64,000 nt of DNA from Paenibacillus tianjinensis. GTDB taxonomy: Bacteria > Bacillota > Bacilli > Paenibacillales > Paenibacillaceae. The notes below the pieces were generated by a model that was given only the letters and a program-made list of their open reading frames with translations, ran no database searches and was not told where the DNA came from. Positions 1-10,500 of the stretch are shown piece after piece. Both the position numbers and the translations under genes were made by a program. The stretch is taken from positions 3,534,001 through 3,598,000 of the forward strand of contig NZ_CP070969.1 of the NCBI RefSeq assembly GCF_017086365.1, given 5' to 3'. The stretch's first letter is position 1; every line of letters starts with the position of its first letter.

Positions 1-315
1 ATTGTTGCCACGGATGCCGTAAAGACAGACGACAGGCGCTGATGAAGCCGATCTGGAGGTGAAACCTTCCCACCAGTCCGGAATCAGCCCCCGGCTCCGC
101 TCCGCTGCGGGATGCCACAAACCTTGGACATCTATTGCCTTACAGCTCCAAGTAAAGGACAGCTTAGGTGGCAACGCCGGAGCAGCTGCTGTAAGCCTAA
201 GCGTGACAATTTGTACGCCGCTCTCTATATGTTCCAGTGAAAGCACGGATTCAAAGTCTGCGGAACCGCCTTCCAATGTAATTTCATAATTGTCCGTAGC
301 GATGAACTTTTTCAA
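1..315 (-). CDS. Glycoside hydrolase N-terminus, probably alpha-galactosidase-like (partial, runs off left edge)
   Basis: A TTG start at 315 is preceded by AAAGGAG 11 bases upstream, and the frame stays open for 105 codons to the window edge. The N-terminus is a beta-rich segment ending in the pattern IDVQGLWHPAAERSR, then PDWWEGFTSRSASSAPV, which I associate with alpha-galactosidase-like (GH36-type) enzymes that read 'D-I/V-Q-G-x-W' followed by 'S-x-S-x-x-APV'. No signal peptide is visible, so it should act in the cytoplasm on imported oligosaccharides. It lies 45 bases after the sensor kinase stop and reads the same way, so it is probably co-transcribed. With a GH26 mannanase in the same cluster, removing galactose side chains from galactomannan fragments is the natural role. 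The catalytic part is outside the window, so the family call is tentative. Confidence 0.55.
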   Translation of the reverse strand, partial: MKKFIATDNYEITLEGGSADFESVLSLEHIESGVQIVTLRLTAAAPALPPKLSFTWSCKAIDVQGLWHPAAERSRGLIPDWWEGFTSRSASSAPVVCLYGIRGNN

Positions 316-359
316 TAGGCCCGAAACTCCTTTTGGCGCGAAAGTAGGCAGCGAAGCCG

Positions 360-2078
360 CTACATCCGGCGGGGAATAGTGATCTGGATACAGGTACCGA
401 TCCCGGTGCGGCTGCCAATGACGACGCCGTAGCGGCTGCCGCCATGCAGCTTAATCCGTGAATCGACGTTACGGATGCCGTAACCGATCCGGGGACCGTC
501 AGGGTCCAGAATCTGCTGAATCGTCTCGGCTTTCATACCGACACCGGTATCGATGACTTTGAATACGATATCCGAATCGCGCTGCTCCACCACCAGCCGG
601 ATGCCGATGGTGCTTCCAAACCAGGCATGCTCCAGCGCATTTTCCAGCATCGGCTGCAGGATCAGTTTGACGGTCATATATTCCAGCACTTCAGGATCAA
701 TATCGTAATAGACATTCATCCGGTCACCATATTTGATACACTGAATGGCAATATATGCTTTCGCATGTTCAATTTCCTTGCCCACCGTTGTGAGTATCTC
801 ACCCCGGTTCAAAGAGAGCCTGTAGAATTTGGCCAGCTCCTGGACCAGCAATTGCAGCTTCTGAACATCGCCGAACTGGGCCAGCCGGCTGATGGAGGAG
901 AGGGTATTGTAGAGGAAATGGGGGTTGATCTGTGCCTGCAGTGATTCAAGCTCCGCTTCTTTTTTCTGGAGGCTTACAGCATAATTGCGGTGAATCAGCT
1001 CTTCGATGTTGCTACCCATCCGGTTGAAGGCTGCGGCGATCTGTCCCAGCTCGTCGTTACCTTTATAGTTGATCCGCTTCTGAAAATCCCCGTCCCGGAA
1101 ATCATTCAGCGAGCCCACAATCTTCTGAATCCGCCGTGAAAAATAACTCGACACCCCGATCCCGAGTCCTGCCAGTACAATCGCGCTGACCAGACAGACA
1201 AGCAAAGTCATCCTGCGCACCTTATCCGCACTTTCATCGAACAGACTGTTCGGAACATAGGCCTGCAGCTCCCAGCCCAGTCCATCCAGCGGCTCACTGA
1301 GCAGCAGCCGGTTCAGCTCTATATTGCCGCTCTTTCCATCTGCATTTTCCGGTGAGGATTCTATGACTACCCTGCCGGTTCCATCAACCACACGCAGTGT
1401 ACTGTAGCCGCCAATTTTCCGGTAATCCACAGAATCCAGCAGATCGCTGATCTGCACCGCAATCCGGATCAGGCCAATGCTCTTGCCGCGCTGTACATCA
1501 TCCATCCGCTCCAGCAGCGAGATATTGCCATTCGCCTCATCGTGCAGAATCTGCCGCCAGAATCTTTGCCCCGCCATCGTTTCAGAAAGCCTCAGCTCCC
1601 GGTACCAGGGCTCCGCTTCAATCCGCTTTAGATGAAAAATTTCATACCGCTTGGTCGAGAGCAGCGGATTCTGGCCATTGTCATAATAGAAGACCTCAGA
1701 CAGGCTGTCGTTCTGCAGATAGACGGACAAGCCTATATTACTGCCCGTATAGTTTAGAAGATTCTCAAGCGCCGGCATCAGTGTCTTGGTCATCGTCTCA
1801 TAGCTGTACCAGCCTTGATCGTAGCGGCGAAGTGCACTTTGCAGACTGTAATTGTAATACAGCATATTGGATATCCGTTCGATATTATCCGTGCGATAAC
1901 GGATATTGTCGCGCATCTGCTGCAGTGTGCCTTGAATATTCTCCCGCGTCTTCTCTTTTAGCGAGTTTACGGAATGCGTATAGGCGAACCCCCCTACCGT
2001 ACCTACAGCGAGCAGCAGACACAGCACATAAGGCAGGATCAGTTTATAGCCAAAGGGCATATTCAGCATGCGCCGCAT
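360..2078 (-). CDS. Two-component sensor histidine kinase, YesM type
   Basis: I start this at ATG 2078, one base after the response regulator stop and behind GGAG, which gives 572 residues. A longer frame to 2183 would overlap the regulator gene. A membrane segment at about 12-31 and another at 290-312 bracket an extracellular sensor region of about 260 residues. A HAMP linker follows, then the His_kinase motif QAQINPHFLYNT (phosphorylated His about 387), an N-box at about 474-485 and a DTGVGM ATP-binding motif at about 510-515. This is the standard plan of sugar-sensing kinases such as YesM. The near-overlap with the regulator and the adjacent ABC importer indicate that it senses an extracellular oligosaccharide and drives that cluster. 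Confidence 0.93.
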   Translation of the reverse strand: MRRMLNMPFGYKLILPYVLCLLLAVGTVGGFAYTHSVNSLKEKTRENIQGTLQQMRDNIRYRTDNIERISNMLYYNYSLQSALRRYDQGWYSYETMTKTLMPALENLLNYTGSNIGLSVYLQNDSLSEVFYYDNGQNPLLSTKRYEIFHLKRIEAEPWYRELRLSETMAGQRFWRQILHDEANGNISLLERMDDVQRGKSIGLIRIAVQISDLLDSVDYRKIGGYSTLRVVDGTGRVVIESSPENADGKSGNIELNRLLLSEPLDGLGWELQAYVPNSLFDESADKVRRMTLLVCLVSAIVLAGLGIGVSSYFSRRIQKIVGSLNDFRDGDFQKRINYKGNDELGQIAAAFNRMGSNIEELIHRNYAVSLQKKEAELESLQAQINPHFLYNTLSSISRLAQFGDVQKLQLLVQELAKFYRLSLNRGEILTTVGKEIEHAKAYIAIQCIKYGDRMNVYYDIDPEVLEYMTVKLILQPMLENALEHAWFGSTIGIRLVVEQRDSDIVFKVIDTGVGMKAETIQQILDPDGPRIGYGIRNVDSRIKLHGGSRYGVVIGSRTGIGTCIQITIPRRM

Positions 2079-2079
2079 G

Positions 2080-3645
2080 TTACAGATGTCTCCGGTAATC
2101 GCCCGGACTGACACCATAATGATCCTTGAATTGCTTGCTGAAATGCGACAGGTTCTTGTAGCCGACCTTATTCGCAGCCTCATAGACCTTCAGCTTGGGA
2201 TCGCCGAGCAGCTGTTTGGCCCGCTCCAGACGTCTCAAGGAGACATAATCCGAGAAATAAATGCCGGTCTCCTCAAAAAAAATCTGCCCCAGATGGTTGG
2301 GTGAGAAGGAAAAATGATTGGCGGCATCCCGCAGCATCACATTATGCTCCAGATGCTCTTCAATATAGGCTTCGATTTCCTCAACAAGCTTGCGTTTCTT
2401 GCCCTGGCGTTTGCGCTGAAGCCGTTCGGATAGCTCGAACATCCGGCGGCGGAGCCAGGACTTCATGTCCTGAGTCGTCTCCAGGTGATACAGAATACCC
2501 AGCTGCTTCCGGTCCAGCCCCAGCAGCAGGTAGAAATCCTCGTTAATCGTATGCAGATAAGCGTCCAGCTGCGAGACAATATGCAGGATCAGCTGATAGA
2601 TCTCCAGCTTTGTCTCCATCTTGCCCACCCAGACGAACAGCTCTTCATTACAGTCGTCAATATCAACCAGCCGGTAAGAGGACATCGCCTGAAACAGGGA
2701 CTGCAGAATGCCGTCCAGATCCCGAGCATTTGCTGAAATCGGCTCCTTGGCATCCGTAGGGTGGATCAGCCTGCCTTTGCCCAGGAACAGCTTCAGCCCC
2801 AGCGCTTCCTTTGCCCGTTGAAACGACTCATGCAGCTCGCTCAGCCGGTTTACAACCGGGCCAATTCCGATGGTGACCGTAAGCAGAGTGCCGCTGACCG
2901 CCTGATGAATCAGCCCTTGCAGCCTTCTGCTGTCGTAACTCTTATCCAGAATGAATGCAAAATGGAACCGATCCAGCCTGCAGGCCTGAATCCGCTCCCC
3001 GGCGCAAAACTGCGCAACTGCCGTGTCAAGCTTCTGCTCGATACCCGTCTTCACGGCATCCCCGTAGCCGTTCAGCTTCCAGTTCAAATCATCCGGTTCC
3101 AGCACCGCTGTATATAGGCTGGCAGCATGCCAGGATATTCCGATCCGCTGCAGCATCTGCAGCACCTTGTCTTCATCCGGCCTTCCGTCCAGCAGCTGCT
3201 TGAAAAGTTCACGCTTAAGCAGCGGCTCCGACTCGGAAATGTACTGCCGGAGATGGGTATTTGCCTGCTCCCGGTCCAGGGAGAGCTTGACTTCTTCCAG
3301 CGTTCTGCGCATATCTTCGTCGTCCACCGGCTTTAGCACATAACCGGACGCACTCATGGAGATCGCCTGTTTGGCATACTGGAAATCCTCATAGCCGCTG
3401 ACAAACACGATTTTCAGCTTCGGATTCAGCTCCAGCGCTCTGCGGGCAAGCTCCATTCCTGACATAATCGGCATTTTGATGTCGGTGACAACTATATCAA
3501 CAGCGTTGTTCTCCAGCACTTCCATTGCTTCAAATCCGCTGCTTGCCGTAGCGCATACAGACATTCCGAGCGCTTCCCAGTTTATGAAACGCCTCAGTCC
3601 CTCCAGATCAAGCAGCTCATCGTCCACCAGCAGCACCTTGTACAT
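2080..3645 (-). CDS. Response regulator with AraC-type DNA-binding domain, YesN type
   Basis: This is a 521-residue protein. The N-terminal receiver domain has an acidic pocket (LLVDDE at 6-10), the phospho-acceptor D55 in VVTDIKMP and a conserved K near 105. A long middle region follows, with heptad-like LxxR segments. The last about 100 residues form a double helix-turn-helix of the AraC/XylS type (LRDAANHFSFSPNHLGQIF and VGYKNLSHFSKQFK). The length and domain order fit YesN-like regulators, which pair with YesM kinases. The kinase gene starts one base after this stop, so the two are translationally linked. The likely target is the ABC importer and glycosidase promoters upstream. It is separated from the binding-protein gene by a terminator, so it probably also has its own promoter in the 150-bp gap. 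Confidence 0.93.
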   Translation of the reverse strand: MYKVLLVDDELLDLEGLRRFINWEALGMSVCATASSGFEAMEVLENNAVDIVVTDIKMPIMSGMELARRALELNPKLKIVFVSGYEDFQYAKQAISMSASGYVLKPVDDEDMRRTLEEVKLSLDREQANTHLRQYISESEPLLKRELFKQLLDGRPDEDKVLQMLQRIGISWHAASLYTAVLEPDDLNWKLNGYGDAVKTGIEQKLDTAVAQFCAGERIQACRLDRFHFAFILDKSYDSRRLQGLIHQAVSGTLLTVTIGIGPVVNRLSELHESFQRAKEALGLKLFLGKGRLIHPTDAKEPISANARDLDGILQSLFQAMSSYRLVDIDDCNEELFVWVGKMETKLEIYQLILHIVSQLDAYLHTINEDFYLLLGLDRKQLGILYHLETTQDMKSWLRRRMFELSERLQRKRQGKKRKLVEEIEAYIEEHLEHNVMLRDAANHFSFSPNHLGQIFFEETGIYFSDYVSLRRLERAKQLLGDPKLKVYEAANKVGYKNLSHFSKQFKDHYGVSPGDYRRHL

Positions 3646-3742
3646 TTCATCCCATCCTTATAATTCGTTTAGATGAAACCAAAGATTCTGCCCCATTGAT
3701 GCTTATGCTGTTCAGACTCAGACTAAATTTACATTTATTAGT

Positions 3743-3774
3743 TAAAAGGGGTACACTTGGCTTCAGTATACCCC
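3743..3774 (-). terminator. Rho-independent terminator after the binding-protein gene
   Basis: On the minus strand, a 10-bp stem (GGGGTATACT paired with AGTGTACCCC, one G-U pair) with a 7-base loop is followed directly by TTTTAAC. It lies 23 bases after the binding-protein stop and separates the importer genes from the two-component genes. The T tract is short, so read-through is likely. Confidence 0.6.
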
Positions 3775-3796
3775 ACGGCTCCATCAGACTCTAGCG

Positions 3797-5464
3797 TTAT
3801 TTCATCTTGCTAAGATTGTTCTGCCATCTTTCGGTCTGGAACTGCAGCAGCTTCGCATAACCGGCTTTATTGGCATCCTCGTTAGCTTTGTTCAACAGGG
3901 CAAGCACTTCCTCATCGCTTTTTGCATAGAGTGCTTTGGCATAAACCTCTTGGAAAATATCGTTCACGGCAGAGGCAATTGTACCCTCCTCGGAATCAGG
4001 CAGCGGATCGAGATTCACAAACTCCGTGAAATTTCTGGAGGTTTTCCAGGTCACCTTCTGCTGGGCGAGTGTCGTCCAGTTCTGCTTCTCTGCGGGCAGC
4101 TGGGCATCCATCTTGGCTTTGGTCTGATCAATAAAGGTCGTGTTGCCAACCCAGTTGAACCGGCCGATTCTTTCTTTGTCCTTATCGCTCTGCGGTGTGT
4201 TCAGCCCAACCTCATTCAGAATCGGTACACCGTCGGCATCGGTCTCATCCCAGTACAGGCCCTGGCGTCCGAAGTTAATGATGCGTTGCCCCTCTTCACC
4301 GGTTAACCAGTCCAGATAGGAGAAAATCGCTTCCGGGTCTTTAGCCTTCTTGGTAATGACGAGTACATTCCAGCCGAGGGAATTGTAATTGTTCGGTGTA
4401 ATCTTCGCAGGATCGAGTCCCGCCTTATGAATCGGCCAGATAATGTCGTAGCCGCCCTCAGGATCCACCGTACGCAAGGCATTGTTGGCATCCCGGCCCG
4501 GATTGACCACATCGCCGTCCGCATAGACCGCCACCCGGCCGGTCACCAGCTTCTCAGTCACCTGATTGCCCGTCTGCGTGAAGGCATCCTGGGTAATCAG
4601 CTTCTCGCGGAACAGCTTGCTGGCATACTGCATGCTCTCAATGAACACAGGATCCTCAAAAATCGATTTCAGCTCATTGCCTACCGGATTTATTTTAGCC
4701 AGGTAAGGTTTGTTCTCGGCAAAGCCGCCATACATCGTTTCGAGCCCGCGTCCCTTGGCACCAATCTCAAGCGGGATAACATCGCTATATTTCTCTTTTA
4801 CCAGCTTCAGGTAAGCATAAAGATCATCATAGGTTTCCAGCTTCGGCGAGCCGAGCTCTTTATAGATTTTCTGGTTAACGATCCAGCCGCCGTTCCCGTT
4901 CGGGCTTGACGTATACCAGTTCGGGAACTGGTACAGCTTGCCGTCGTCCGAGCGGAGCATGCCGAGTGTCGCTTCTCCGGCGTTATTTTTCAGATTAGGG
5001 TATTTATCAAGGTATTCATCCAGCGCTACCAGCAGACCTGCCTGACGCAATCTCTCCACATTAGCCCCGCGGTCCATCATGATGACATCCGGCAGACTGC
5101 CTGAGGCGATCATCGTGCTGAACTTGGTTTCGGCCGCCCCGCTTGATTGTACGGCTGTCATATTGACCTTAAGATTATCCCGGATCCATGCGGTGGTGGA
5201 ATCCTTCCCCCACGGCTCCGTCGTATCCCAGTCATAATTACTGTAATAACTGAAGGTGACCGGTTTCACCGTACTTCCTGCAGCAGCAGCTGTGGCTTTT
5301 GCCGTCTCTGCGGGAGCAGCCGTCTCTGTAGCAGCCGCCGGTTCTTTGGTTGGCTCCACGGTACTTTGCACACCGGCATTACTATTGCCTCCCCCGCACC
5401 CGGACAGAAGCAGCACGAAACCTAATACAGCCGACATCAGCGGCAAGCTTTTCTTACGCTCCAA
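3797..5464 (-). CDS. ABC transporter solute-binding lipoprotein (LplA/YtcQ type)
   Basis: The 555-residue protein has a lipoprotein signal: a basic N-terminus MERKK, a hydrophobic core and the lipobox LLSGC with C23 as the lipidated residue. A low-complexity Ala/Thr/Glu linker of about 45 residues follows before the globular extracellular solute-binding domain (family 1 type, with WIRDNLKV, SGSLPDVIMMDRG and DDGKLYQFPNW segments). Its length matches the large carbohydrate-binding proteins of LplABC/YtcQ systems. It is the third gene after the two permeases, 42 bases downstream of the second. No ATPase gene is present, as is usual where a shared MsmX-type ATPase serves several importers (known for the family, not seen here). 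Confidence 0.93.
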   Translation of the reverse strand: MERKKSLPLMSAVLGFVLLLSGCGGGNSNAGVQSTVEPTKEPAAATETAAPAETAKATAAAAGSTVKPVTFSYYSNYDWDTTEPWGKDSTTAWIRDNLKVNMTAVQSSGAAETKFSTMIASGSLPDVIMMDRGANVERLRQAGLLVALDEYLDKYPNLKNNAGEATLGMLRSDDGKLYQFPNWYTSSPNGNGGWIVNQKIYKELGSPKLETYDDLYAYLKLVKEKYSDVIPLEIGAKGRGLETMYGGFAENKPYLAKINPVGNELKSIFEDPVFIESMQYASKLFREKLITQDAFTQTGNQVTEKLVTGRVAVYADGDVVNPGRDANNALRTVDPEGGYDIIWPIHKAGLDPAKITPNNYNSLGWNVLVITKKAKDPEAIFSYLDWLTGEEGQRIINFGRQGLYWDETDADGVPILNEVGLNTPQSDKDKERIGRFNWVGNTTFIDQTKAKMDAQLPAEKQNWTTLAQQKVTWKTSRNFTEFVNLDPLPDSEEGTIASAVNDIFQEVYAKALYAKSDEEVLALLNKANEDANKAGYAKLLQFQTERWQNNLSKMK

Positions 5465-5506
5465 ATGAGTAACCCCCTCTTATACTTACTATACACAGTA
5501 ATGCGG

Positions 5507-6409
5507 CTATTCCTTGAGTGAGCCAATCAGCACACCTTTAACAAAATATTTTTGCAAAAACGGATAAACCATTATAATCGGCAGCGTCGCCACCATCGTC
5601 GTGGCCATAATCAGCGATTTGGTCGTGACAGACTTCATCATCGCCTGCCGGTCCTGCGCCGCCGCATTCATGCCGATGGACTGCAGCTGATCCGTGACTA
5701 TATTGGAATTGAGGATCTGCTTCAGCAGCGTCTGAATGGGAATCAGCTTCGGATCATTGATATAAATGCTGGCTGAGAACCAGTCATTCCAGTGCCAGAC
5801 TGCCGTGAACAGTGCTAAGGTGGCAACAACAGGCCCTGAAATTGGCAGTACAATGCGGAGCAGCACACCGATATGATTGCAGCCGTCAATCCGCGCCGAC
5901 TCGGCCAGCCCTGCGGGCAGCCCCAGAAAAAAAGTCCGGAATATAATCATGTTATAGACACTGATCAGCCCCGGAATCACCAGCACCCAGAAGGTGTCCA
6001 TCATGCCAAATTCGCGCAGCAGCAGGAAGGTTGGAATGAGCCCGCCGCTGAAATACATCGTAATGACGCAAAATACCATATAATATTTCCGGCCCATGAG
6101 CTCCTGCCTCGACAGCCCGTAAGCCAGAATGGCCGTGAACAACACGGACAGCACCGTCCCCACTACCGTCCGCAGCACAGAGACCAGAAATGCCTGGCCG
6201 ATCCGGCTGTCATGGAAGACCACTTCATAGTTGTCGAGTGTCGGACTGCGCGGCCAGAACGTAATTCCGCCGAAGGCCGTGTCCGCCCCCGTATTGAAGG
6301 ATATAACCAGCGAGTTCCAAAAAGGGTACAGGGTGACGAAGCCGAGCAGCAGCAGCAGGATATAAATCAATACTTGCAGCATCTTATCGCCCCGCGTCAG
6401 CTTCATCAT
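5507..6409 (-). CDS. ABC transporter permease, YtcP/LplC (CarbB-type) subunit
   Basis: The 300-residue integral membrane protein has about six hydrophobic segments and begins near YILLLLLGFVTLYPFWNSLVISFN. The EAA loop that contacts the ATPase is visible as AESARIDGCNHIGVLLRIVLP, and the C-terminus ends YFVKGVLIGSLKE, both typical of the second permease of oligosaccharide importers. It lies between the first permease (31 bases) and the lipoprotein gene (42 bases), so the three form one importer. The substrate is inferred from the adjacent GH26 enzyme to be a manno-oligosaccharide. Confidence 0.93.
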   Translation of the reverse strand: MMKLTRGDKMLQVLIYILLLLLGFVTLYPFWNSLVISFNTGADTAFGGITFWPRSPTLDNYEVVFHDSRIGQAFLVSVLRTVVGTVLSVLFTAILAYGLSRQELMGRKYYMVFCVITMYFSGGLIPTFLLLREFGMMDTFWVLVIPGLISVYNMIIFRTFFLGLPAGLAESARIDGCNHIGVLLRIVLPISGPVVATLALFTAVWHWNDWFSASIYINDPKLIPIQTLLKQILNSNIVTDQLQSIGMNAAAQDRQAMMKSVTTKSLIMATTMVATLPIIMVYPFLQKYFVKGVLIGSLKE

Positions 6410-6440
6410 AACCTGTTCCCCGCTTCCCCATAGACTGAAC

Positions 6441-7403
6441 TTACCATAAGCTTGAGCCCATTTTTCTGGCCGCCTTGTTGGCTATTGCCAGCAGGCTGAC
6501 GCTAATGACCGCCTTGAATAATCCTGCCGCTGCCGCATAAGAAAACCTGCTGTTCAATATCCCCATCCGGTAGACATAGGTGTCGATTACATCGGACACA
6601 TCCCGCAGAATCGGGTTCGTTGCCAGAATCAGGATATCCTCGAATCCGGCATTCAGAATATTGCCCACAGCCAGAATCATGAAGATGATGATCACCGGCC
6701 GGATGCAGGGCAGCGTAATCAGCTGAATCTGCTTGAACCGGCTCGCCCCGTCAATGGAAGCGGCTTCATACAGATGCGGATCAATGCCGGCAATCGCTGC
6801 CAGATAGACAATCGCCGCAAATCCGATCTCCTTCCATACTCCCGTAGCGACCAGAATCCCCCAGAAGTATTCCGGCACGGACAGAAAACTGATCGGCTCA
6901 GTGGTTAAATTAAGGCTCATCAGCAACATGTTAACGCTTCCATTATCGGTCGAAAGCATCGATCCGACGAACCCGCCCACGATCACCCAGGAGAGAAAAT
7001 GCGGCAGATAGCTGACCGTCTGAATGATCCGCTTGAACATCATCTGCCGCACCTCATTCAGCATGAGCGCCAGCAGGATCGGGGCCGGAAAACCAAACAG
7101 CAGCTTGAGCAGGCTGATGACAATCGTGTTGCGCATAACCGTCCAGAAATCAGGTGAATTAAAAAACGCTTCAAAGTGCTTAAGCCCGACCCATGGACTG
7201 CTAAAAAATCCGCCAAACAGCTGATAATCCTGAAAAGCCATCAGTACCCCATACATAGGCAGATAACTGAAGATGAGGATGAAGATCAGCGCCGGCACCA
7301 CCATCAGCTGTAAATCCCACTGCCTGATCCACCTGGACCACCAGGAAACAGAACTCCCTTTCTGCGAATTAAGCACCCTTCGTTCGATTTGCACGATTGT
7401 CAT
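6441..7403 (-). CDS. ABC transporter permease, LplB/YteP type subunit
   Basis: This membrane protein of up to 320 residues opens its first helix at LQLMVVPALIFILIFSYLPMYG, has about six hydrophobic segments, and shows the EAA motif EAASIDGASRFKQIQLITLP. The end MGSSLW is typical of the LplB group. The ATG at 7403 sits directly against the AGGAAGG ribosome site, so the in-frame GTG three codons on (7394, nine bases from the site) is the more likely start. It follows the GH26 gene by about 120 bases and heads the importer triplet. Confidence 0.93.
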   Translation of the reverse strand: MTIVQIERRVLNSQKGSSVSWWSRWIRQWDLQLMVVPALIFILIFSYLPMYGVLMAFQDYQLFGGFFSSPWVGLKHFEAFFNSPDFWTVMRNTIVISLLKLLFGFPAPILLALMLNEVRQMMFKRIIQTVSYLPHFLSWVIVGGFVGSMLSTDNGSVNMLLMSLNLTTEPISFLSVPEYFWGILVATGVWKEIGFAAIVYLAAIAGIDPHLYEAASIDGASRFKQIQLITLPCIRPVIIIFMILAVGNILNAGFEDILILATNPILRDVSDVIDTYVYRMGILNSRFSYAAAAGLFKAVISVSLLAIANKAARKMGSSLW

Positions 7404-7522
7404 CCTTCCTGTGTCTTTGCTTTACACTTTTATCTTATGCCCAGCAGGAAGGACGTACCAGTAGCGCCGCCAACGAAAAATGTGGTCCAGCAATGATCCC
7501 TAAAATCCCGGAAAACCGCTGC

Positions 7523-10500
7523 TTATTCTGCTTCTTCCGGGAGTTTGACAGCGTTAATGTCATCGATATACAGCGTTCCGCTGCCGGCTGTGCCGCTGCC
7601 CTGCGCGATATAGAAAGCAAACTCCTTAATCGATCCGAGGTCAATCACTCCGTTGCCTCCGGTAGACCAGCCCGGCCGGGCAAACACTGTAAACGGAAGC
7701 GTCACCAACACCGGTGCAGTACCCTGAAGCTTCAGGCTGGCCTCCCATACTTCCCCGTTCGTCTCATGGAACTGCACGGCCAGCTGCCGGTTTGATCCGT
7801 CGGGCTGCAGCCAGAACGAAATCGCCTCCATCCCTGGCCATTCCTTGCCCATGCTGCGGTATACGCCTGCATAGCCGGGATTACCCACGGTGTAATCCAG
7901 CTTCAGACCGTAGCTGCCTCCGCTCATATGGTACGTATCCAGCGTAACCGTTGCCGCATTGCCGGAGACATTGCGCTGCCATTTGTTACGCAGATTCCCG
8001 TTAGATCCGCCGTAGCCCTCAAAATCATCGATCAGATAGCTGTCCGCAGGCGGAGGAACGTACGGCCCGTTGCCCGTCTCCCCATTGTTCAAGGCGCGGG
8101 GATGGCTGTAGAGGGACTGGATGCTGCTAAGCGAATTTTTATCGGTCAAATACTGTGACCACGTCATGAAATACACATAACGGGATTGCTTGCTCTGCAG
8201 CATTTCCATGTCCGGCAGCTCCCCGTTCTCGCCAATGGCAATCGGTCTGCCGCCGCTGAGCTGCACCAGTTTGCTGTAATACGTATCACGGTAATCATTG
8301 TTGTAAATATCCATGGCCAGAACGTCAACCCTGTCATGGCCGGGATAATAAGGAGCCGAATCATATGCCCAGGAGCTTTCCGCATTCGGGCTCCAGACCC
8401 AAATCAGATTATTCAGACCATGCAGATTGGTGAACCGGTCGTACATATTGTTCCACAGCTGCTTGAACAGCTCCGGCCGTGCCCCCCACCAGAAAAACTC
8501 GGCATTCATCTCGTGGTAAGGCCGCCACAGGACTGGAATATTCTCATCCCTAAGCTGCTCCAGATATCCGGCTACCTCGTCTACCTGTGCCGCCCATTGG
8601 TCATACAGTGCCGTACCGGGGGTGACAATGTCCGTCATCTCGGCCAGCGTCACATCTCCTGTAACACTTTCCCAGCCGGCGGTTGCGGGATCCATCGGCC
8701 GCGGCTCGTGGTAAGTCAGTGTGACCATCGATCCGCCCTGCCCTTTAAGGACCGCCTCGTCAATCATGGCCTGGCGCAATTCACCAAGGTCTCCGCCGGT
8801 GTAGTAAGCAAAATCCGAGCCCCACAGAGCCGGATAGTAGCCGGTCAGCTCCGCAGCGATGTCATACCACTTCGTTGGCTCCTCGTAATAGTTATGCTGG
8901 CCCGTATAAACAGCGTTTCCTACCGTCGCATACAAGCGGTCCAGCAGCGCATAGGTGGCCTCGGAAGCCCCCGGATTGACCGGATGCATCTTCAGCGTAG
9001 TCAGCTGAAGCGTACTTGCCGCGGAAACAGCAGTCCCTTCACTCACAGCTTTAACTGCAATATCGTACAAGGTTTCAGGCGATAAGCCTTCCAGTTTGTA
9101 CGTGTATAACGGATTCCCGTTAACAGCCGGAATAGAGAGGCTGGACCATGTGCCGGAAGCGGCTTTTTTGTACGAAATTTCGTAAGATTTTACGCCAAAA
9201 GGGCCTGTAGAAGCTGCCCATTCCAGTTCCGCGGATACGCCGTCGATGTTACCGGCTGCAAAGCCTGCCGGAGCACCGGGCGAAAGATCTGCCGGAAGCT
9301 GCGGCATGGCGCCAACAAAGACCTGATCCAGCAGGATATTTGCACCTGTAACATTCGCAGTCATCAGACGCATGAACGAGGCGCTGCTTCCGGTGTGCAG
9401 CTGCTGCACAGTACGCGTCCAGCCTGAAGCGGCGCTGGCAGTGACCGGAAGCAGAGTCTTCCCGTCATCCTGATAGACAGCAAGATTTACCGTAAGGCTG
9501 CCAGGAGGCGAGGCCGCAGACTTGCTCCAGTACGACACCAGATAATCGCTGCTGTCAGCGGTTATTTTGGCTGTCTGAAGCAAAGATTCCGGATTGAGCT
9601 GGGCCGCGTATTGTCCCGAATAGGTGTCATAAGTTACGGTCGAAACCGTTCCTTTTTGTTTCCACGGGGAAATCTGCCCACTCTCAAAGTCTCCATTCGC
9701 CACAAGATTGGGTCCCGGGGTTGCTTCAAGCCCCATGCGTGAATCGGAGAAGTTACCCGCCGTATCCCTGGCACGCAGCATAATGGCATAGACGGAAAAC
9801 GGATCCAGACTGCCCAGTGTATAGGTGTACTCAGATACAGTCGCCAGATGCGGTACGGACACTACAGTCCAGGCAGGGTCATCTGTTTTTTTGTAAGACA
9901 GCTGGTAGGAATCTACCGCCATATCATCGCTCGACCCGGACCAGGTCAGCATCAGTGAATCCGGCTCCCGCTCGGTCTGCCAAGCGCCGGGTGTAGTCGG
10001 ACGTTCGATATCGACATTCTCCCGGATAAGCGCGTCATCAATGAAGTAGTCTTTGCTCGTACTGTTCCAGAAGGACAGGCGGATATACTGCACACCCGGT
10101 GCCGGCGTATAGAGCAGCTGCCGGTATTCCCAGCTGGTGGAGCCCGAGAATTGCAATACCTGTTTGCCTTGCTGCGTGCCGAAGATATCCATATCCACCG
10201 ATGCGCTGGTTACCCCTGTCGCTGCGAATTTCACCCATAATCCGACACGATAGGTTTTGCCTGGCTGTACTGCCACTGACGCAGATGCTCCGCCCGTACT
10301 CCGTTTCACCTGCAGACTTTTTTCTCCCCCATGGTGCTCCGTTGTCACCACAACCGGACTGCCCCACTTCTCCCATCCTGTATCCCCTGATTCAAAACCC
10401 GGATTGCTCAGCAGATTCTCCCCAGCCGCCCGGGAAGGTGCCGCTGGAACAATGATCGATGCAACAAACAGAGCGGCCGCCAGCCAGCCATACAACCATT

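Noticed and set aside
8186..9085. 299-codon plus-strand ORF
   Set aside because: It is a shadow of the GH26 gene: low-complexity, His/Arg-rich translation, no ribosome site, and the opposite strand has clear domains.
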